64,000 nt of DNA from Grifola frondosa (lineage: Eukaryota; Basidiomycota; Agaricomycetes; Polyporales; Grifolaceae), in NCBI GenBank assembly GCA_001683735.1, contig LUGG01000024.1, forward strand, positions 535,789 to 599,788. The letters run 5' to 3'. Below, one piece after another: positions 9,863 to 21,155 of this stretch. The notes under the pieces were generated by a model. It saw only the letters and a list, made by a program, of their open reading frames with translations. It was not told the origin of the DNA and searched no databases. Both the position numbers and the translations under genes were made by a program. The number at the start of each line of letters is the position of its first letter. Positions within the stretch are counted from its first letter, which is position 1.

Positions 9863-12068
9863 TGTCGTGAGTATGTGGTGTGAGATAGTAACCACTGTAT
9901 AAAACGATCTCGATAATCACCGAACCAAAATAGAAAAATCTATCTGTGGCAGGGCGAAATATACGTGAAGGGAATCGAGGTATGAAATCAATTTTATACT
10001 GCACCAAGCTTGACGGGTTTTTCCTGCTTTCCCAGTTATAGGCCTGGCCGAATCCGTTGGGGGGTTATCACAATCACGAAGGTAGGTACGATCCCAAGTG
10101 AATGTTTAACGATGATACGATGATGACTTGCCCGGTACGTTTGTCACTTCTACCTCTCCTCGATATGTCTCCTGTTCTTCTGCTGATGCTCCCTCCGAGG
10201 AAGACTTCTCTTTCCTGTCCTATCAACAGTCAACCTTGCCCACCTCTGTATGGGGTTGCTGCACTGCTGTGACCTGGAAACTGGGGACCAAGACTTCAAC
10301 CTTGCCCACCTCTGTTGTGGGGTTTCCTGAAGTGATGTCCGGACTGTGGTAAGCAAGTCAACTGACTATGACCGCTTCTGGCTGTGAGACTTTGAGAGTA
10401 GAAATCTGGTGTGATTTGGTATGGAGTGAAGTGGGGTGGTGGGGATACAGAATGGTATCCTTGCCGCCTTGGAGGTCCTCCTTGTTAGGGAAGTGCTGTG
10501 TCTGTGTGGCTGAGTGTGTACACCTATGTGCACACCTGTGATGACGTGAGATATCCCTGTGATACCTCAGTCAAGTGATCTAGTCTGCTGAGTCTGGGGG
10601 GAATCTGGAGGGTGATCCAAATTCCAGTGGAGACTGTGTTTCTGGCTGCTGCTGGTGGATCTAGTTTTCTGATCCAGTTCTGTTGGATCCAATTTTCTTG
10701 GATCCAATTCTATTGCCTCTCTAAGGCAAGAAAGGAGCTCTTTATATACCTTTTGAGAGGGCCCAGAATTCTCCCCGGACTCTTCTTCTCAGACTGTTCC
10801 AGCACTTTCCGGGAGGCTCCAAGCACAAGAAACCATGGTAACTACTGTGCTAGAATCTTCCAGTCCTTTCCATAGTGTTTTCCTGAATGTTCCAGCTGCA
10901 TCTCCCTGCACTGCCTCTCTGACTTCCTCCAATCAGAGCTCTCCTAGGTCACCCGGCCCTCAGATTTGCATAGCTTTAGTAAGGCTCTTACAAATCTGGG
11001 GCAGGGGATTACAAACCCAAGGTGCCCTTTTCTCCATTTCAAGGACCTTTCTCTCACAGAGTACATAGCCTTGAAGACTTTGTCATCCATTTGAGATATT
11101 CCCTGACTAATGGAGGTCCTCTACCTTATAAATTTGCACAGCCTTAGTAAGGCAATCACAAATCTAGGGTAGGGCCCTTACAAATCTGGGGGAGTTAGTC
11201 TGCCACTTTGAGAAGCACATGGTCTATGGTTCCAGGGCTGTGAGTCTCCTGAAGGCTGTTCTACATCACCTCAGGTGGCTTGTGGCTGTGTATCCCTGTG
11301 ACCATTGCCATGCTTCTCTTTTCAAAGGCTGTACAGACTTTCCCAGGACTCTGCCTTTCTTCCAGTCCCTTCCAGAATTTGCTAACCTGATCTTCTTCTT
11401 CCTGTTTCCGCGATGTCCTGCTGTGTCCAACTCCTTGTCTCCTGACTTTCCTGCACCTGATTCTTTCCCGCACTCCTTTTCCTCATGACCCTCCATGCTT
11501 TCCCATCCCATCCTACTTGATTTAACGATGGTTGTCATCGTTTACAAGCGGGTGAAGAGGGTAAATCATGGATTCCGGCTTCGTCATCTCGTTATCCAGA
11601 CTGACAGCATATAGGGAATATCGCCACCAGGTCATTGCGTAGGAGACGAGCGAATGCTGAACGTACTCGTATCGTACTGCGAAACCAATGGTGCAGGTGC
11701 CATCGATGTGAGAAAGGGCGAGGAATATTCGTGTTTCCTGGTACTGGATGATGTGGTCGATATGGCCCGTGAACGTAATTCCGGATCGATCTGTGAGATG
11801 CACGAATCCGGACAGTGGCATGAGGTCGAATCCGGTGGCGAGTGTGTCGTATAATAGGATGGGGAACCGAGGATCGATTACCATGGGGCACCATGGCATG
11901 CGTCGATTGGGTGGGATTGGGTGGAGATTTGACATGATTGATGATGTCTAAACTCGATCCCGATGGTGACCTTCGTGTGCTGTGCATATTACGGCACTCG
12001 GTTGACTTGGTTGCCAAAGATGGTTATTTTGGCCCTGTCCAGGTACCAACCACGTTTGGTGCGTGACA
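9863..12068 (-). repeat. Solo LTR, copy A (2,206 bp)
   Basis: This nearly matches the LTRs at 44962 and 60798 along its whole length, but no internal element sequence adjoins either edge. It begins TGTCGTGAG and ends GCGTGACA, giving the expected TG...CA and a short inverted terminus. Flanks are CCGC on the left and ACGC on the right, matching in three of four bases. Orientation is taken from the minus-strand TATA at 10741-10750. It is probably left by LTR-LTR recombination after an old insertion. Confidence 0.9.
11522..11935 (-). CDS. LTR-embedded ORF, copy A (137 aa)
   Basis: This is the solo-LTR copy of the U3 ORF described at 62458-62871. It is intact, with only a few codon changes. It sits upstream of the LTR's own TATA box in element orientation. 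Function unknown. Confidence 0.45.
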   Translation of the reverse strand: MSNLHPIPPNRRMPWCPMVIDPRFPILLYDTLATGFDLMPLSGFVHLTDRSGITFTGHIDHIIQYQETRIFLALSHIDGTCTIGFAVRYEYVQHSLVSYAMTWWRYSLYAVSLDNEMTKPESMIYPLHPLVNDDNHR

Positions 12069-12940
12069 ACGCGCTCTACGCGTCGCATCACGCACGGCCG
12101 CATGTCATTTTGATGCGTGTACTCTCCGAATTGGCTCTTAATATTAATGAAAAAAAAATTCCTAACCATATTTTTGTCATGTATATTGGTCTGAGACAGA
12201 TTCTGCCTCATCTCGTCATAATTTGTTATCATCCCAGTACTTACTCTCATACACTGGTGGATGCTGACTAAGCATTGGCTGTACAGAGACCGAGGCACTT
12301 TTGATATGATTAATTGGGTCAGACAGATCTCTTGGCTCTTTTGACCCATAGGGTGATCACTCGGTTTAATTTTGTGGTATTTGGCCGTGCATACATAGCC
12401 TATCTCGAGTGTCATTGAGAGCAATCTGACGCGGTCGGTCACAAACTGTGACCATCCCCCCCCGCCTATACCAAAGTCACCAGACGTTATAGGTGGTAGT
12501 TGTGCTGGGGTTTTTCGATGTCCGATTGGTTCTGCGCCGGACTCTTCCGGTGGCGCAGCCGCCGTGCACCACTACCACTATAACGGCTGGTTACGAGACT
12601 AGGCCGTATAGGCCTAACGTATCTGAGTGTATTCAGAATACACGATCGCCAGAACAGATCGAGATAAAATCGACCATATCGGAGAAGAAAAAAACCGATC
12701 TCCGCAATTTTCGACATGCGCATATGCAGCAATACAATACATATCCTCTATCAAAAGCAACTTCACTGCACTCGAAGTAGCACATATAATTTGCTTCCGC
12801 GAACTGGATGATAGCTTGAAATTTCCCTTATTTGCTATCGAGATCAGATCTTGATAAACATGACGAATTCAAAAACCTGGCATACGACTACCAACACCGA
12901 AGAAATACATAAAATCACAAATGGATGGATGGTCCGCTTT
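12069..12940. other. No supported gene
   Basis: Short overlapping frames only. A direct continuation of the solo LTR is not seen. The stretch ends at the stop of the 7-TM gene. Confidence 0.55.
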
Positions 12941-14190
12941 TCACACTGGACCATCGAAGCTGGATGCGGTGTCACCGTGCACAACTACGTTTGCCTCTAG
13001 GTCCTTTGTGATATCTTCCGAAATGTGAATCTCCATCGTTGGGGCAGTCGTTGTGCCCGATCCAGTGGCAATCGGAGATTTGAAGCGAATGGCCGGGAGT
13101 CTGGTCATAGCGATTTCCGTGGATCTCGACTCCTTTGTCCATATGGTGCTCTGGGTTTCAGCCGACCAAGCCTTCCCTTGGGCGACGCGGAAAATGATCA
13201 ATAGTGGAGCAATGATCTAAGTCGAATTTGTAAGCCTGGATGCAGAGCTCAAACATCATGATATGCTCGCCTGAACTTCACCCAATGCTTGCAGGAAGGT
13301 GTTCGCAATCGGATTGCCGAGTGCGAAGGGAACCAAGAACAAAAGCGCGAACCCAGAATAGAGCGCAGCGGACTCTATCAGCATCGTCGCAATGCCAATG
13401 TAATGAGCTCCGTGACCGGGTCCCAGAAGCTGCGTGATCTGGTGGCGGTGGTAAAGGAGACGGAGTACAATTAAGATCGTGACGGAAATATTGAGCGCGA
13501 GTGAAAGGGACAGATATGGCAGCGTGAAGTTGATCCCGGTCACTTGGAACGGCGAAGACGATGGGGTGGATATTTGTTTGAGCCAGAGAATACCCATTGC
13601 TAAAACATCACGACGTCGAATGAGATCAGGAGTGGTGGTAGAGAGCACTGAACTCACTGAATGAAGCACAGTAAGTAAGACATGGTATCAATGCCACGGT
13701 CCACAGGGGGATTATGCAGCCTTGATAAACAACCAGATATCGCCAAACCTGTAGAGGATAAGATAGGAACCCTCAGCTCAGTGCGAGTCCAGTCACACAC
13801 CATTAACGCGTCCGTACACCAGTTTGTGAGGACAAAGGAAACATTGCTTATCTCGTCTGCGGTAACAGAGAACATCGAGTTTTCATATGCGTTGGGACCA
13901 CCGGGGAAATTACGGTCGTCTACGAAGGCCAAATCCGTGAAGGCGGAATTAGATCCCATGAAGAGGGAGCCAAGGATAGAGATGACTGAGATATAGACAA
14001 GGAGGACGATATTCTTCTGTCTATTGGGTCTCCCGAGTCGAATAGACATGAAGAGAAGATGAAAGCACATTGTGAAGAGGGTGACTACAACTCCATATCC
14101 GACACCAGTGAGAATGCCGCCTTGAAGCCAGGTTCTCTCGTTGACGATGTCACTGTAGGGCTCATCGGGAGCATAGGAGCTGTTGGACAT
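12941..14190 (-). CDS. Seven-transmembrane protein of an expanded Agaricomycete family (361 aa)
   Basis: Function unknown. The protein looks like the many uncharacterised 7-TM proteins of mushrooms. Four exons keep phase: 14190-13801, 13748-13658, 13599-13271 and 13216-12941 (1,086 nt). Seven hydrophobic segments are visible, starting with GILTGVGYGVVVTLFTMC (residues about 25-45), then NIVLLVYISVISILG, and so on to IIAPLLIIF near residue 272. The short N-terminus and a hydrophilic tail of about 75 residues fit a receptor-like plasma-membrane topology. Intron 3 is unusual: the only in-frame solution uses a GC donor (CAG|GCGAGC) with a TTAG acceptor. The family similarity is from memory of typical text, not a search. 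Confidence 0.8.
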
Positions 14191-14992
14191 ATTACGCTAC
14201 GAGATAGTGCCACAACACAAGACATCTACCTAGATGATATATATATATCAGTGCAGGTCCTAGCGAAATATAGCTTTAGAATTGCAATAGTGGGCTCTTA
14301 ATTGATCAATAGTGCACTAGAAAAGTTCACATCTGTGAACGAGGTGGGCCCTTAATCACATATCTTTGAGGCTGTGATACTAGTCAGCACATCAAACTCG
14401 TGTGCATCAAGCAAGTGCTATAATTTACGCGCGCACCTACCAAGTTAGTGACCACAGATTACAACCATCGGCGGTAGAAATTCCGGATTCCGAGTTCGAT
14501 GTACACTGAGCTCGTGGTGGACCCGGAAATGCTGTATACATCGGTCACACAACAACAGCCGAGCGCTCAAGCGTTCTCGATACATGCTTTCCGAATGTTG
14601 ACACAGGGTCCGACTCCAGTGGCAAGTACCAGCAAACGTCCTAGTATAGATGGTATTCTGATACGACGAATGCGGCTGTATGGCCCAACTCTGACAACAC
14701 CTTCTCCAGCTTCAAGCCTCGGCCTCACGGGTCTTGATGCCCAAGTGTCACTAATGTTTTATTCCCATCTTATCTTCACATCAGAATGCGTCCGAACTCT
14801 GTCAGCTTCCATTTTGACTTCATCGTGATGGTTCCACTGTATTGTTTTCATTCTATAGATACACCTTCATGGTGAAAGCGCTCAAGTTCGGAAATAGCCT
14901 ACATTTGTTCGGGTATCTCGCTCAGCTTCAGATAGAGCGCACGGATTGCATACCACCCCTCATCCCTACCCGTGGATGCTCACTCAGACACA
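14191..14992. other. Intergenic; no supported gene
   Basis: A 110-codon open frame at 14499-14828 has no recognisable motif, promoter or splice partner. I treat the stretch as the upstream regions of the divergent 7-TM and UstYa-like genes. Confidence 0.5.
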
Positions 14993-15663
14993 ATGTCTTT
15001 TCGAGTCGCTCACATGCGCTATTTTTTTACCGTCCTCGTCGCGCTCAATATTTGTTATCATACTATGGCGTGTTGGCAACTGGATATTTGTGAAGAAGCA
15101 TACTGAAGGTGGTTTCCTGCTACTATCTGAATCATTGAATTTATTCATATGGAGCATCAGCAGCACTAGCGCACGACTTCACCTACATTGGGGATGACTA
15201 CCCACTCGAATATCCCGTCGGTCATCTCGACCCCGTCGCAATGACCCTCCACGAGTCCGTTCACTTTGCTCTCAACCTCACCGACCCGATCGAAAGATTG
15301 GAGTGGCTCAGTCTCGCCATACATCCGGACGACGTTGGTCGCCCACGTCTCGGACCCAACTACCGCGTCTTCGTCATCACGTTTTACCACCAGTTGCACT
15401 GCGTTTGGAAGTTCCAGCAGGCACTCGCCGACCGCAATGACCCGGAAGCCTCGGTACATCACGTGCAGCATTGCTTGAACTATTTGCGGCAGACTCTCTT
15501 GTGTCAGGCGGCAGACACACTCGAGCTCGGTGACTTCATGCAGCGTGATTTCGAGGTGGAGAGGATCGGAGACACTTTGGTCTGTCAGGATTGGGGTAAG
15601 GTTTATGGGGTGCTTGATGAAGCATATGCAGAGTGGCGGAAGTGGAGAGTACAGTGGCATTAG
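14993..15663 (+). CDS. UstYa/DUF3328-family protein (199 aa)
   Basis: UstYa-family proteins are membrane-anchored, metal-dependent oxidases. The characterised members act in fungal RiPP and other natural-product pathways, making oxidative bonds on peptide cores. Two exons join in phase: 14993-15089 and 15161-15663 (donor GTGAAG, acceptor CATCAG). The N-terminus has one hydrophobic anchor (YFFTVLVALNICY, residues 10-22). Both diagnostic HxxHC motifs are intact: HQLHC at 109-113 and HVQHC at 133-137, followed by LNYLRQTLLC. Length is near the usual 200-260 aa. Neighbouring genes (permease, peptidases, a second UstYa-like gene, a tiny secreted peptide) are compatible with a peptide-modifying locus, but no substrate is shown. 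Confidence 0.85.
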
Positions 15664-15773
15664 GATTGCCTGTGTGTGAATCGATACAGTTGAAAATTCA
15701 CATCTGTATGAATTGTTATCAATTTGTAGTGGCACGAACGGAAACATAACATGACAAGCCTAGTATAATCCGA

Positions 15774-18022
15774 CTACGGGGATGCATCAGTGACATGGTA
15801 AACAACCTTATCCTCGTACCCTTCAGAAGAAGAAGCGCTTTCCACAGACGTATGAATGTCGATATTGGCAACAGGACCTTGGAACCAACAGGATCCTCCG
15901 TAAACTGGGAGATAGTAATATGCAGTTGCGAGACATAAAACTCCGCCTAGAACAACGACGGTGTAGTTCATATCCGTCTGTGCAACCTGAGGCGTGGAAG
16001 GGAACAGGAGGACGACCCCCATGAATGTCATCCAACTGACAGCGACGATGGCTACGGGACGGCTCTATATCATATTAGATTAACAATGACAAACACAAAC
16101 CCACAGTGCGAAGACTCACAGCTACGCCAAGGCTGAACGGGCCCGGATTGAATTTTTGACCACCAAGGAACCGTGCCGATATCGGGATGATGTACGATAG
16201 ATATTGAGCGACTACTCCCAGCGTGAACACTGCCCCTACAGCAGCGGGACCAGCAAATGCGAGCAGTCCGAGAAGGAGTGAACATGCGGCGGAGAACCAA
16301 ACGGCGTTGACAGGAGTCCCCGTAAAAGTGTTTACGCGATATAATAACTTCGAGAACGGGAGAGCGCCATCTCTGGAAAAGGCCCAGATCTGCCGGGAGG
16401 AGGCCGTCACCTATGAAGAGTCAGCCTGCGTGATCTACTCTTGGACAAGATCACGCACGAAACTAATCCCGATTATGAATCTACATAGGTGTCAGTGAAC
16501 CTCTCTCGACAATAGTTAACCTCAATTACTGCGTGACAATGACGAAGGACCACAGAGCAATTGTGCCATGCTTTCCGAAACTGTTGAACAGTATCTGACC
16601 AGCAATTTAGTATCACATAAGTAAGCACAATTGAGATATGGATATGTCGTACCGTCAACATCGGTTGCCCGATCGGATTATTTGCTATGCTTTCAAGATC
16701 TGTGCCGATGTTGAACACCAAAACTACGTTGATGACTGTACAAATATATGTCAACAAGGTCGACACAACGATTATTGAAGGCGGCCCACCCCATCCGAGT
16801 ACGCTGCCCAGAACGGTGGCGCACATGGTCGCCCATGGAACGGCCACGTTCGCATTTCTAGCTTCCTCACTAATATGCAGGCTACTATCAAACCCTCCTA
16901 TAAACACAGCCCTCTGAGTACACATGCCGGTCTGAGAGCGAAGAAGGCCATACCGACTACCCAGAGAGGAGCCAAAAAGCTGAGAATAAAGGCATATCCA
17001 TCTGGCCAGCTAGATACTTCGGGACGACTGAAGGTCAGCTAGTCGCCTTTGGATGAAACTGAATGCTCACAATTCTCGAACCCTCCGAAAGCGTATGAGG
17101 CAGGATTTCTGAATTCACTGCGCGTAGCAGCTGGGATGCCGGCTATGACGGCAATACACAATCTAACGCGTCAAATTAGAAAAATAGGCCCAACGAAGAC
17201 AAGCCCCGTGCGCACTCACAGAACGTTCACAGCGATGTACACGTTTTGCATCCTTGCTATGATTCTCGTTGCCGAGCTTGCGAGGATTGCATGACATAAC
17301 AGCAATGCAGCGTACAGACCGCTAGCGCCGATAATTGATTTATTTGTTAAACTCGACAAAGTCATCGAGTTACTCACAATGTCTGAGCAGTAGTCGCTAC
17401 GAATGTCATGTCAGATCCGATGCTAACCACAGCCATAATTTGTACTGCGCATGCCCAATCGACGCCCGCCGTTCCGGCCATATATGTGATGGTGTTGGAA
17501 TCTGGAACAGAGATAGTTGCAGAGACGGTTATTGTGAGTGTATTCAAGAAGACCGCTCACATCCGACGATCCATGAAAGAAGGTTCCGATATTTGGGGGA
17601 GGAGTACATGAACGTCCAAAAGTAAAGACCGCCAGCAGTAGGAACCGCAGAGCCGAGCTCTGCAATGGCCAACGCTATGAATACGAGAAAGAAGGAGCAA
17701 ACCGCCCACTGAAAACAAGTCTGTCAGAACAAGACGCGATAATGACGGAAAAGGAGACGTACCCCCCACACCATTGACACCGGCCCTCCGTATGGAACAG
17801 CATATATGAGAACAGACCTGCAGGCTGTCTTAGAATGAATCAGACGAATATGCAGCACAGAACATACGTGACGCCTGGCAGAACACCGATGATGCTGAAG
17901 CTGATCCCAAAGACCTCGAGCGCAGAAAAGTCCCGTTTGAGCTCTTGCTTGTATCCGAGATTGGCCAGTAGTTCGCTGTCGCCCTTTGGCACTGGGGGAA
18001 TACCATGGGTATGGTCGTCCAT
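15774..18022 (-). CDS. APC-superfamily amino-acid/GABA-type permease
   Basis: This is a plasma-membrane transporter of amino acids, GABA or choline-like substrates. The N-terminus is typical (DSELLANLGYKQELKRDF, then LEVFGISFSIIGVLP). Later marks are GGLYFWTFMYSSPKYRNLLS, FGGFEN, the HISEEARNA loop, SSRQIWAFSRDGALPFS and ARFLGGQKFNPGPF. About a dozen small exons are needed, with donors such as GTATGT, GTACGT and GTGAGC. One exon is a 22-nt microexon at 16459-16480. Exons connect in frame except around 17040-17080, where a one-base mismatch must be either an odd donor or a frameshift. The start at 18022 was chosen by alignment with the family N-terminus. It is transcribed towards the UstYa-like gene (convergent). 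Confidence 0.85.
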
Positions 18023-18591
18023 GTCTACAATATGAGATGGTGTCCTTAGGAAACAGATCAACCGGGGAAGCGTTAAGAAAGACATACGGAATGTTCGAAG
18101 GGTTGGCAGGAATGACCGAGCTTAGCTGTTCACGGAATATGGCTGTACGGCGCCCCAGCGTGCGACAGTGGCTTTATTTGAAGATACCTTTTTGATGAAC
18201 ATAAAGACGTTAGGTGTTCTAGACCTGAGCTATTCCCACTGGAGGTCTACCAAGTCACCGAGAGACGCTGAATCGAAGAAGACGGCATGCATGGCGCCAC
18301 GGTGTATTATGATTCAGCAGTTCGGTGCATGAATATCAAGACCAGCAGAGTGGCATCCAGTAGCACGTAAGTCCGTAATCTGGGGCAGTGGCAATGTCAC
18401 GCACTATAGCGCACTATAAGTGTGACGATATGAGTCGCCGCGGAAATATCTTTATTGGTTATCTCGGAATATACCGATCTCAAGTTCGCCCACTCCCGTG
18501 ATAGTTGAGAAGTTCGGCACCAAATTCAGCGCACAGCGCTGATATATGTAAAGCACAGTACCCATCATGTCTCTCCTCATTCCTGCCAGCC

Positions 18592-19554
18592 ATGACTGAA
18601 ACCACAGGCAAGGCCGCTTTCACTCACGGCGAGGACACTTTCGAGACCTGGTACAAGGTCGTCGGGGATCTCAAGTCGGGTGTTCGACCCCTTGTCACGC
18701 TTCATGGAGGTCCCGGCTTCTCTCACCATTACATGCTCCCTCATGCCACACTGAACGCCTCGCATAACATCCCAGTCATCTTCTACGATCAGATAGGCAT
18801 CGGCCAGTCATCTCATGTTCGCGAAAAGCCCAAGGAGTTTTGGACCTTCGATCTCTTCATGGACCAGCTCGATGGCCTCCTTAACCATCTGGGCGTTCAC
18901 GATAGCTTCGACCTTCTAGGTCATTCGTGGGGGGCATGTTTGCAGGGCACTATGCCTCCATTCGCTGCCCTCCTGGCCTCCATCATCTAATCATCGCCAG
19001 CGCGAGCGCGTCGATGGGGTTGTGGGTGCAAGGTACAACCAAGCTGCTGAAGTTGCTGCCTCAGGACGTTCAGGACATGCTGAAGAAGCACGAGGCGGAT
19101 GGCACGACGGATAGTCAGGAGTATCAGGACGCGATGCAGGTCTTTTACAACAAACACGTGTGCTCGCTGAACCCTTGGCCCGAGCTCCTTCTCAAATCCT
19201 TTTCGGCGGTGGAAGAGGACGACACGGTGTATCACACTATGTGCGTTCACTCGTGTCTGGCTGACATACGTAGCGGCCTATGCTGATCACGTCCACTTTA
19301 GGTGGGGTTCCAATGAGTTCAACATCACGGGAACTTTGCGGAATTGGTCAATCGTTGACAAAGTGCAGAACATTACCAGTCCGACGCTGTTGATTAATGC
19401 TCCAGATGACGAGGCGCAGGATGAGGCGATGATGCCGTTCTTCTTGGGAATTCGGCGGGTCAAATGGGCCCACTTTGCGCACAGTACCCACTTGTCCATG
19501 TACGAGGAGCATGAGAGGTACTTCGATGTTGTGAGCGAGTTTTTGACGGTCTAA
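18592..19554 (+). pseudogene. Proline iminopeptidase-like alpha/beta hydrolase, frameshifted
   Basis: The S33 family enzyme removes N-terminal proline from peptides. Exons are 18592-19241 and 19302-19554, with a GTGCGT donor and a TTTAG acceptor at the same position as in its paralogue (24175-25150). The oxyanion motif LHGGPGF and the nucleophile elbow GHSWG are seen. Late in exon 2 the acid (INAPDDEAQDE) and His (AHSTHLSM) motifs are intact. At about 18930 one base is missing in a run of six G right after GHSW. This moves the frame and ends the protein at 18990, while similarity resumes at once in the next frame (GMFAGHY). It is either an inactivated gene or a homopolymer error. Confidence 0.8.
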
Positions 19555-20198
19555 AGATGGTCTCGGGCTCGGGGATGGATATCTCAAAGCTAGATACGAG
19601 AAGTTGCCGTACCGGATTCATTGCGGATTGTCGCACTTTGGTTGTATGATAGTTGGCGAGGCTGATATAATATTTTGATTAGCTGTAAGTCCGAGCCATT
19701 GGTGTTTCTACATACTTTGGACATTCGTCCATATTGAAGTAGTTTATAGGAAATCTTGAGATGGACGTCCCTATCCCGTCCCGACAACGAGAAAGGTGCC
19801 TGTACCATTTTATGAACAGAACATACGATTACTGCTGCACTGTACGTTTCATTTAAGAAAGACATTGTGGGATGACATCTCACGAACGGGTGAATTTTTG
19901 CAGTACTCTACTATATCCTCGTGTGAATTTCGGAAGCAATTAATTCAGTGAGGTGAGTGTATTTCCGGATATCCATGACGCTCTCCATTGAACTTGTGAC
20001 ATTTATTTACAAAGTTGCATATCTAGCTTCGAATACAGGTACTCCAAATTTCACATCAACGCATACAACCAAGTCAGACCTTTCCCATCCAAGCTTTGCA
20101 CGCAAGTATAGAATCAATTTGTTGAACTACGGAGCATGGGAGCATGTCCAGAATCGCTCACCGGAAGATATGCACGACTGTCAATTGTAGGAGGCTGT

Positions 20199-20403
20199 TC
20201 ACGGACCGCAGGGTCCAATGTCACCTGAAGGAGGATCAGCAGCGTTCACCACGACTATATCCAATGTACACACCGGCGTCAAAGCCGTTGTGATCAAGGG
20301 ACTGGTCATCGCGGGGAAAGCATGCAGGAGTAGGACTGGCGTTCACGCTGGCCAACGCCACAGCAGTGACGAAGAGGATGGCAAGACGCTTGAGGACGAA
20401 CAT
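20199..20403 (-). CDS. Small secreted cysteine-containing peptide (51 aa)
   Basis: This gene is too short for ordinary gene finding. ATG at 20403 starts a clear signal peptide (MFVLKRLAILFVTAVALASV, cleavage likely after NA). The mature stretch of about 29 residues begins SPTPACFPRDD and ends GDIGPCGP, with two Cys and several Pro. Exons are 20403-20274 and 20224-20199; the 49 bp intron has a GTGTGT donor, a GCTGAT branch and a CTTCAG acceptor. Reading through the intron gives a 55-aa alternative ending GYSRGERC. It lies between iminopeptidase-like and UstYa-like genes, so it might be a peptide precursor, but it has no repeated core or dibasic sites as in known dikaritin precursors. It may equally be an ordinary small secreted protein. 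Confidence 0.55.
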
Positions 20404-20459
20404 TGTAGCAGAGAGGTACGTTTCTTCTCGCTGGAGGTTCCGGGAGAGACAGCAGTATG

Positions 20460-20466
20460 CTTATAT
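20460..20466 (-). promoter_or_regulatory. TATA box of the small secreted peptide gene
   Basis: GATATAAGC on the minus strand lies about 58 bp upstream of the ATG at 20403, at the spacing seen for other genes in the window. It supports this tiny frame as a real gene. Confidence 0.45.
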
Positions 20467-21155
20467 CGTTCCACCAGTACATAGCATGTGACTCATCCCC
20501 TCCTTTCTTGCGCGGCATTACATTCGCGCCAGAGTTGATTCCCGAGTGCTACGACCCACGGGACTAGTCACTGTGATAACAGTCTGCATCTGCAACAGCA
20601 CAATCATTCGGCCTTGGGTATATTGTGCCCCATCGTCTCGCGATGTCCGAACTCGGCGAACGTCAACGTCTCGAGCTTACGTTCGTACTCTTACTCTTCT
20701 TGTTAGTTCCGTCATGATGTCTTCGCATTTATCATCTCTCTCAGACATCCACTCGGACAGATGGCCATCTCCTACACCACGCCTCAGCACTATCGAACCC
20801 TCTTCTCTGTGTGAACCTAATTCCGAGGCACCGCTGCGAAATATTTATATCTCAATCTGACGTTCGTCTTCTGCCATCTTTTCTCTGTTTCCATCATGAT
20901 GCCTTCGCGTTCGCGCTAGCGAGCAGTGTTGTCGTCGTCGCGGTCGGTGCTGGCCAAATTGAGTCCCGTCATTTGTCCCTACCGGCTCTCCACCGAGTGG
21001 GCCGTGCTTCGAATCAACAATGATAGATGCGCTCAAATGCCAATTCCCATCCGGTAGGTCATCTGATTATTCCAAAGTGGACATAGCTGCATCTCACGCT
21101 ATCTAACGTCTCAGCGTTGCAGGACCACGGTAGCTCACCAACCATCTCCACCGAA

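Noticed and set aside
11219..11488. Plus-strand 89-101 codon frame repeated in LTR copies A, B and C (also at 46314 and 62156)
   Set aside because: Conserved only because the LTRs are nearly identical. The end of the frame differs between copies, and nothing similar is seen in diverged LTR D.
11592..12017. Second minus-strand frame overlapping the LTR ORF in copy A
   Set aside because: It is not open in copy B, and its His/Arg/Ser-rich text is typical of a shadow frame.
14499..14828. Possible gene between the 7-TM and UstYa-like genes
   Set aside because: No motif, no TATA at a suitable distance and no splice partner.
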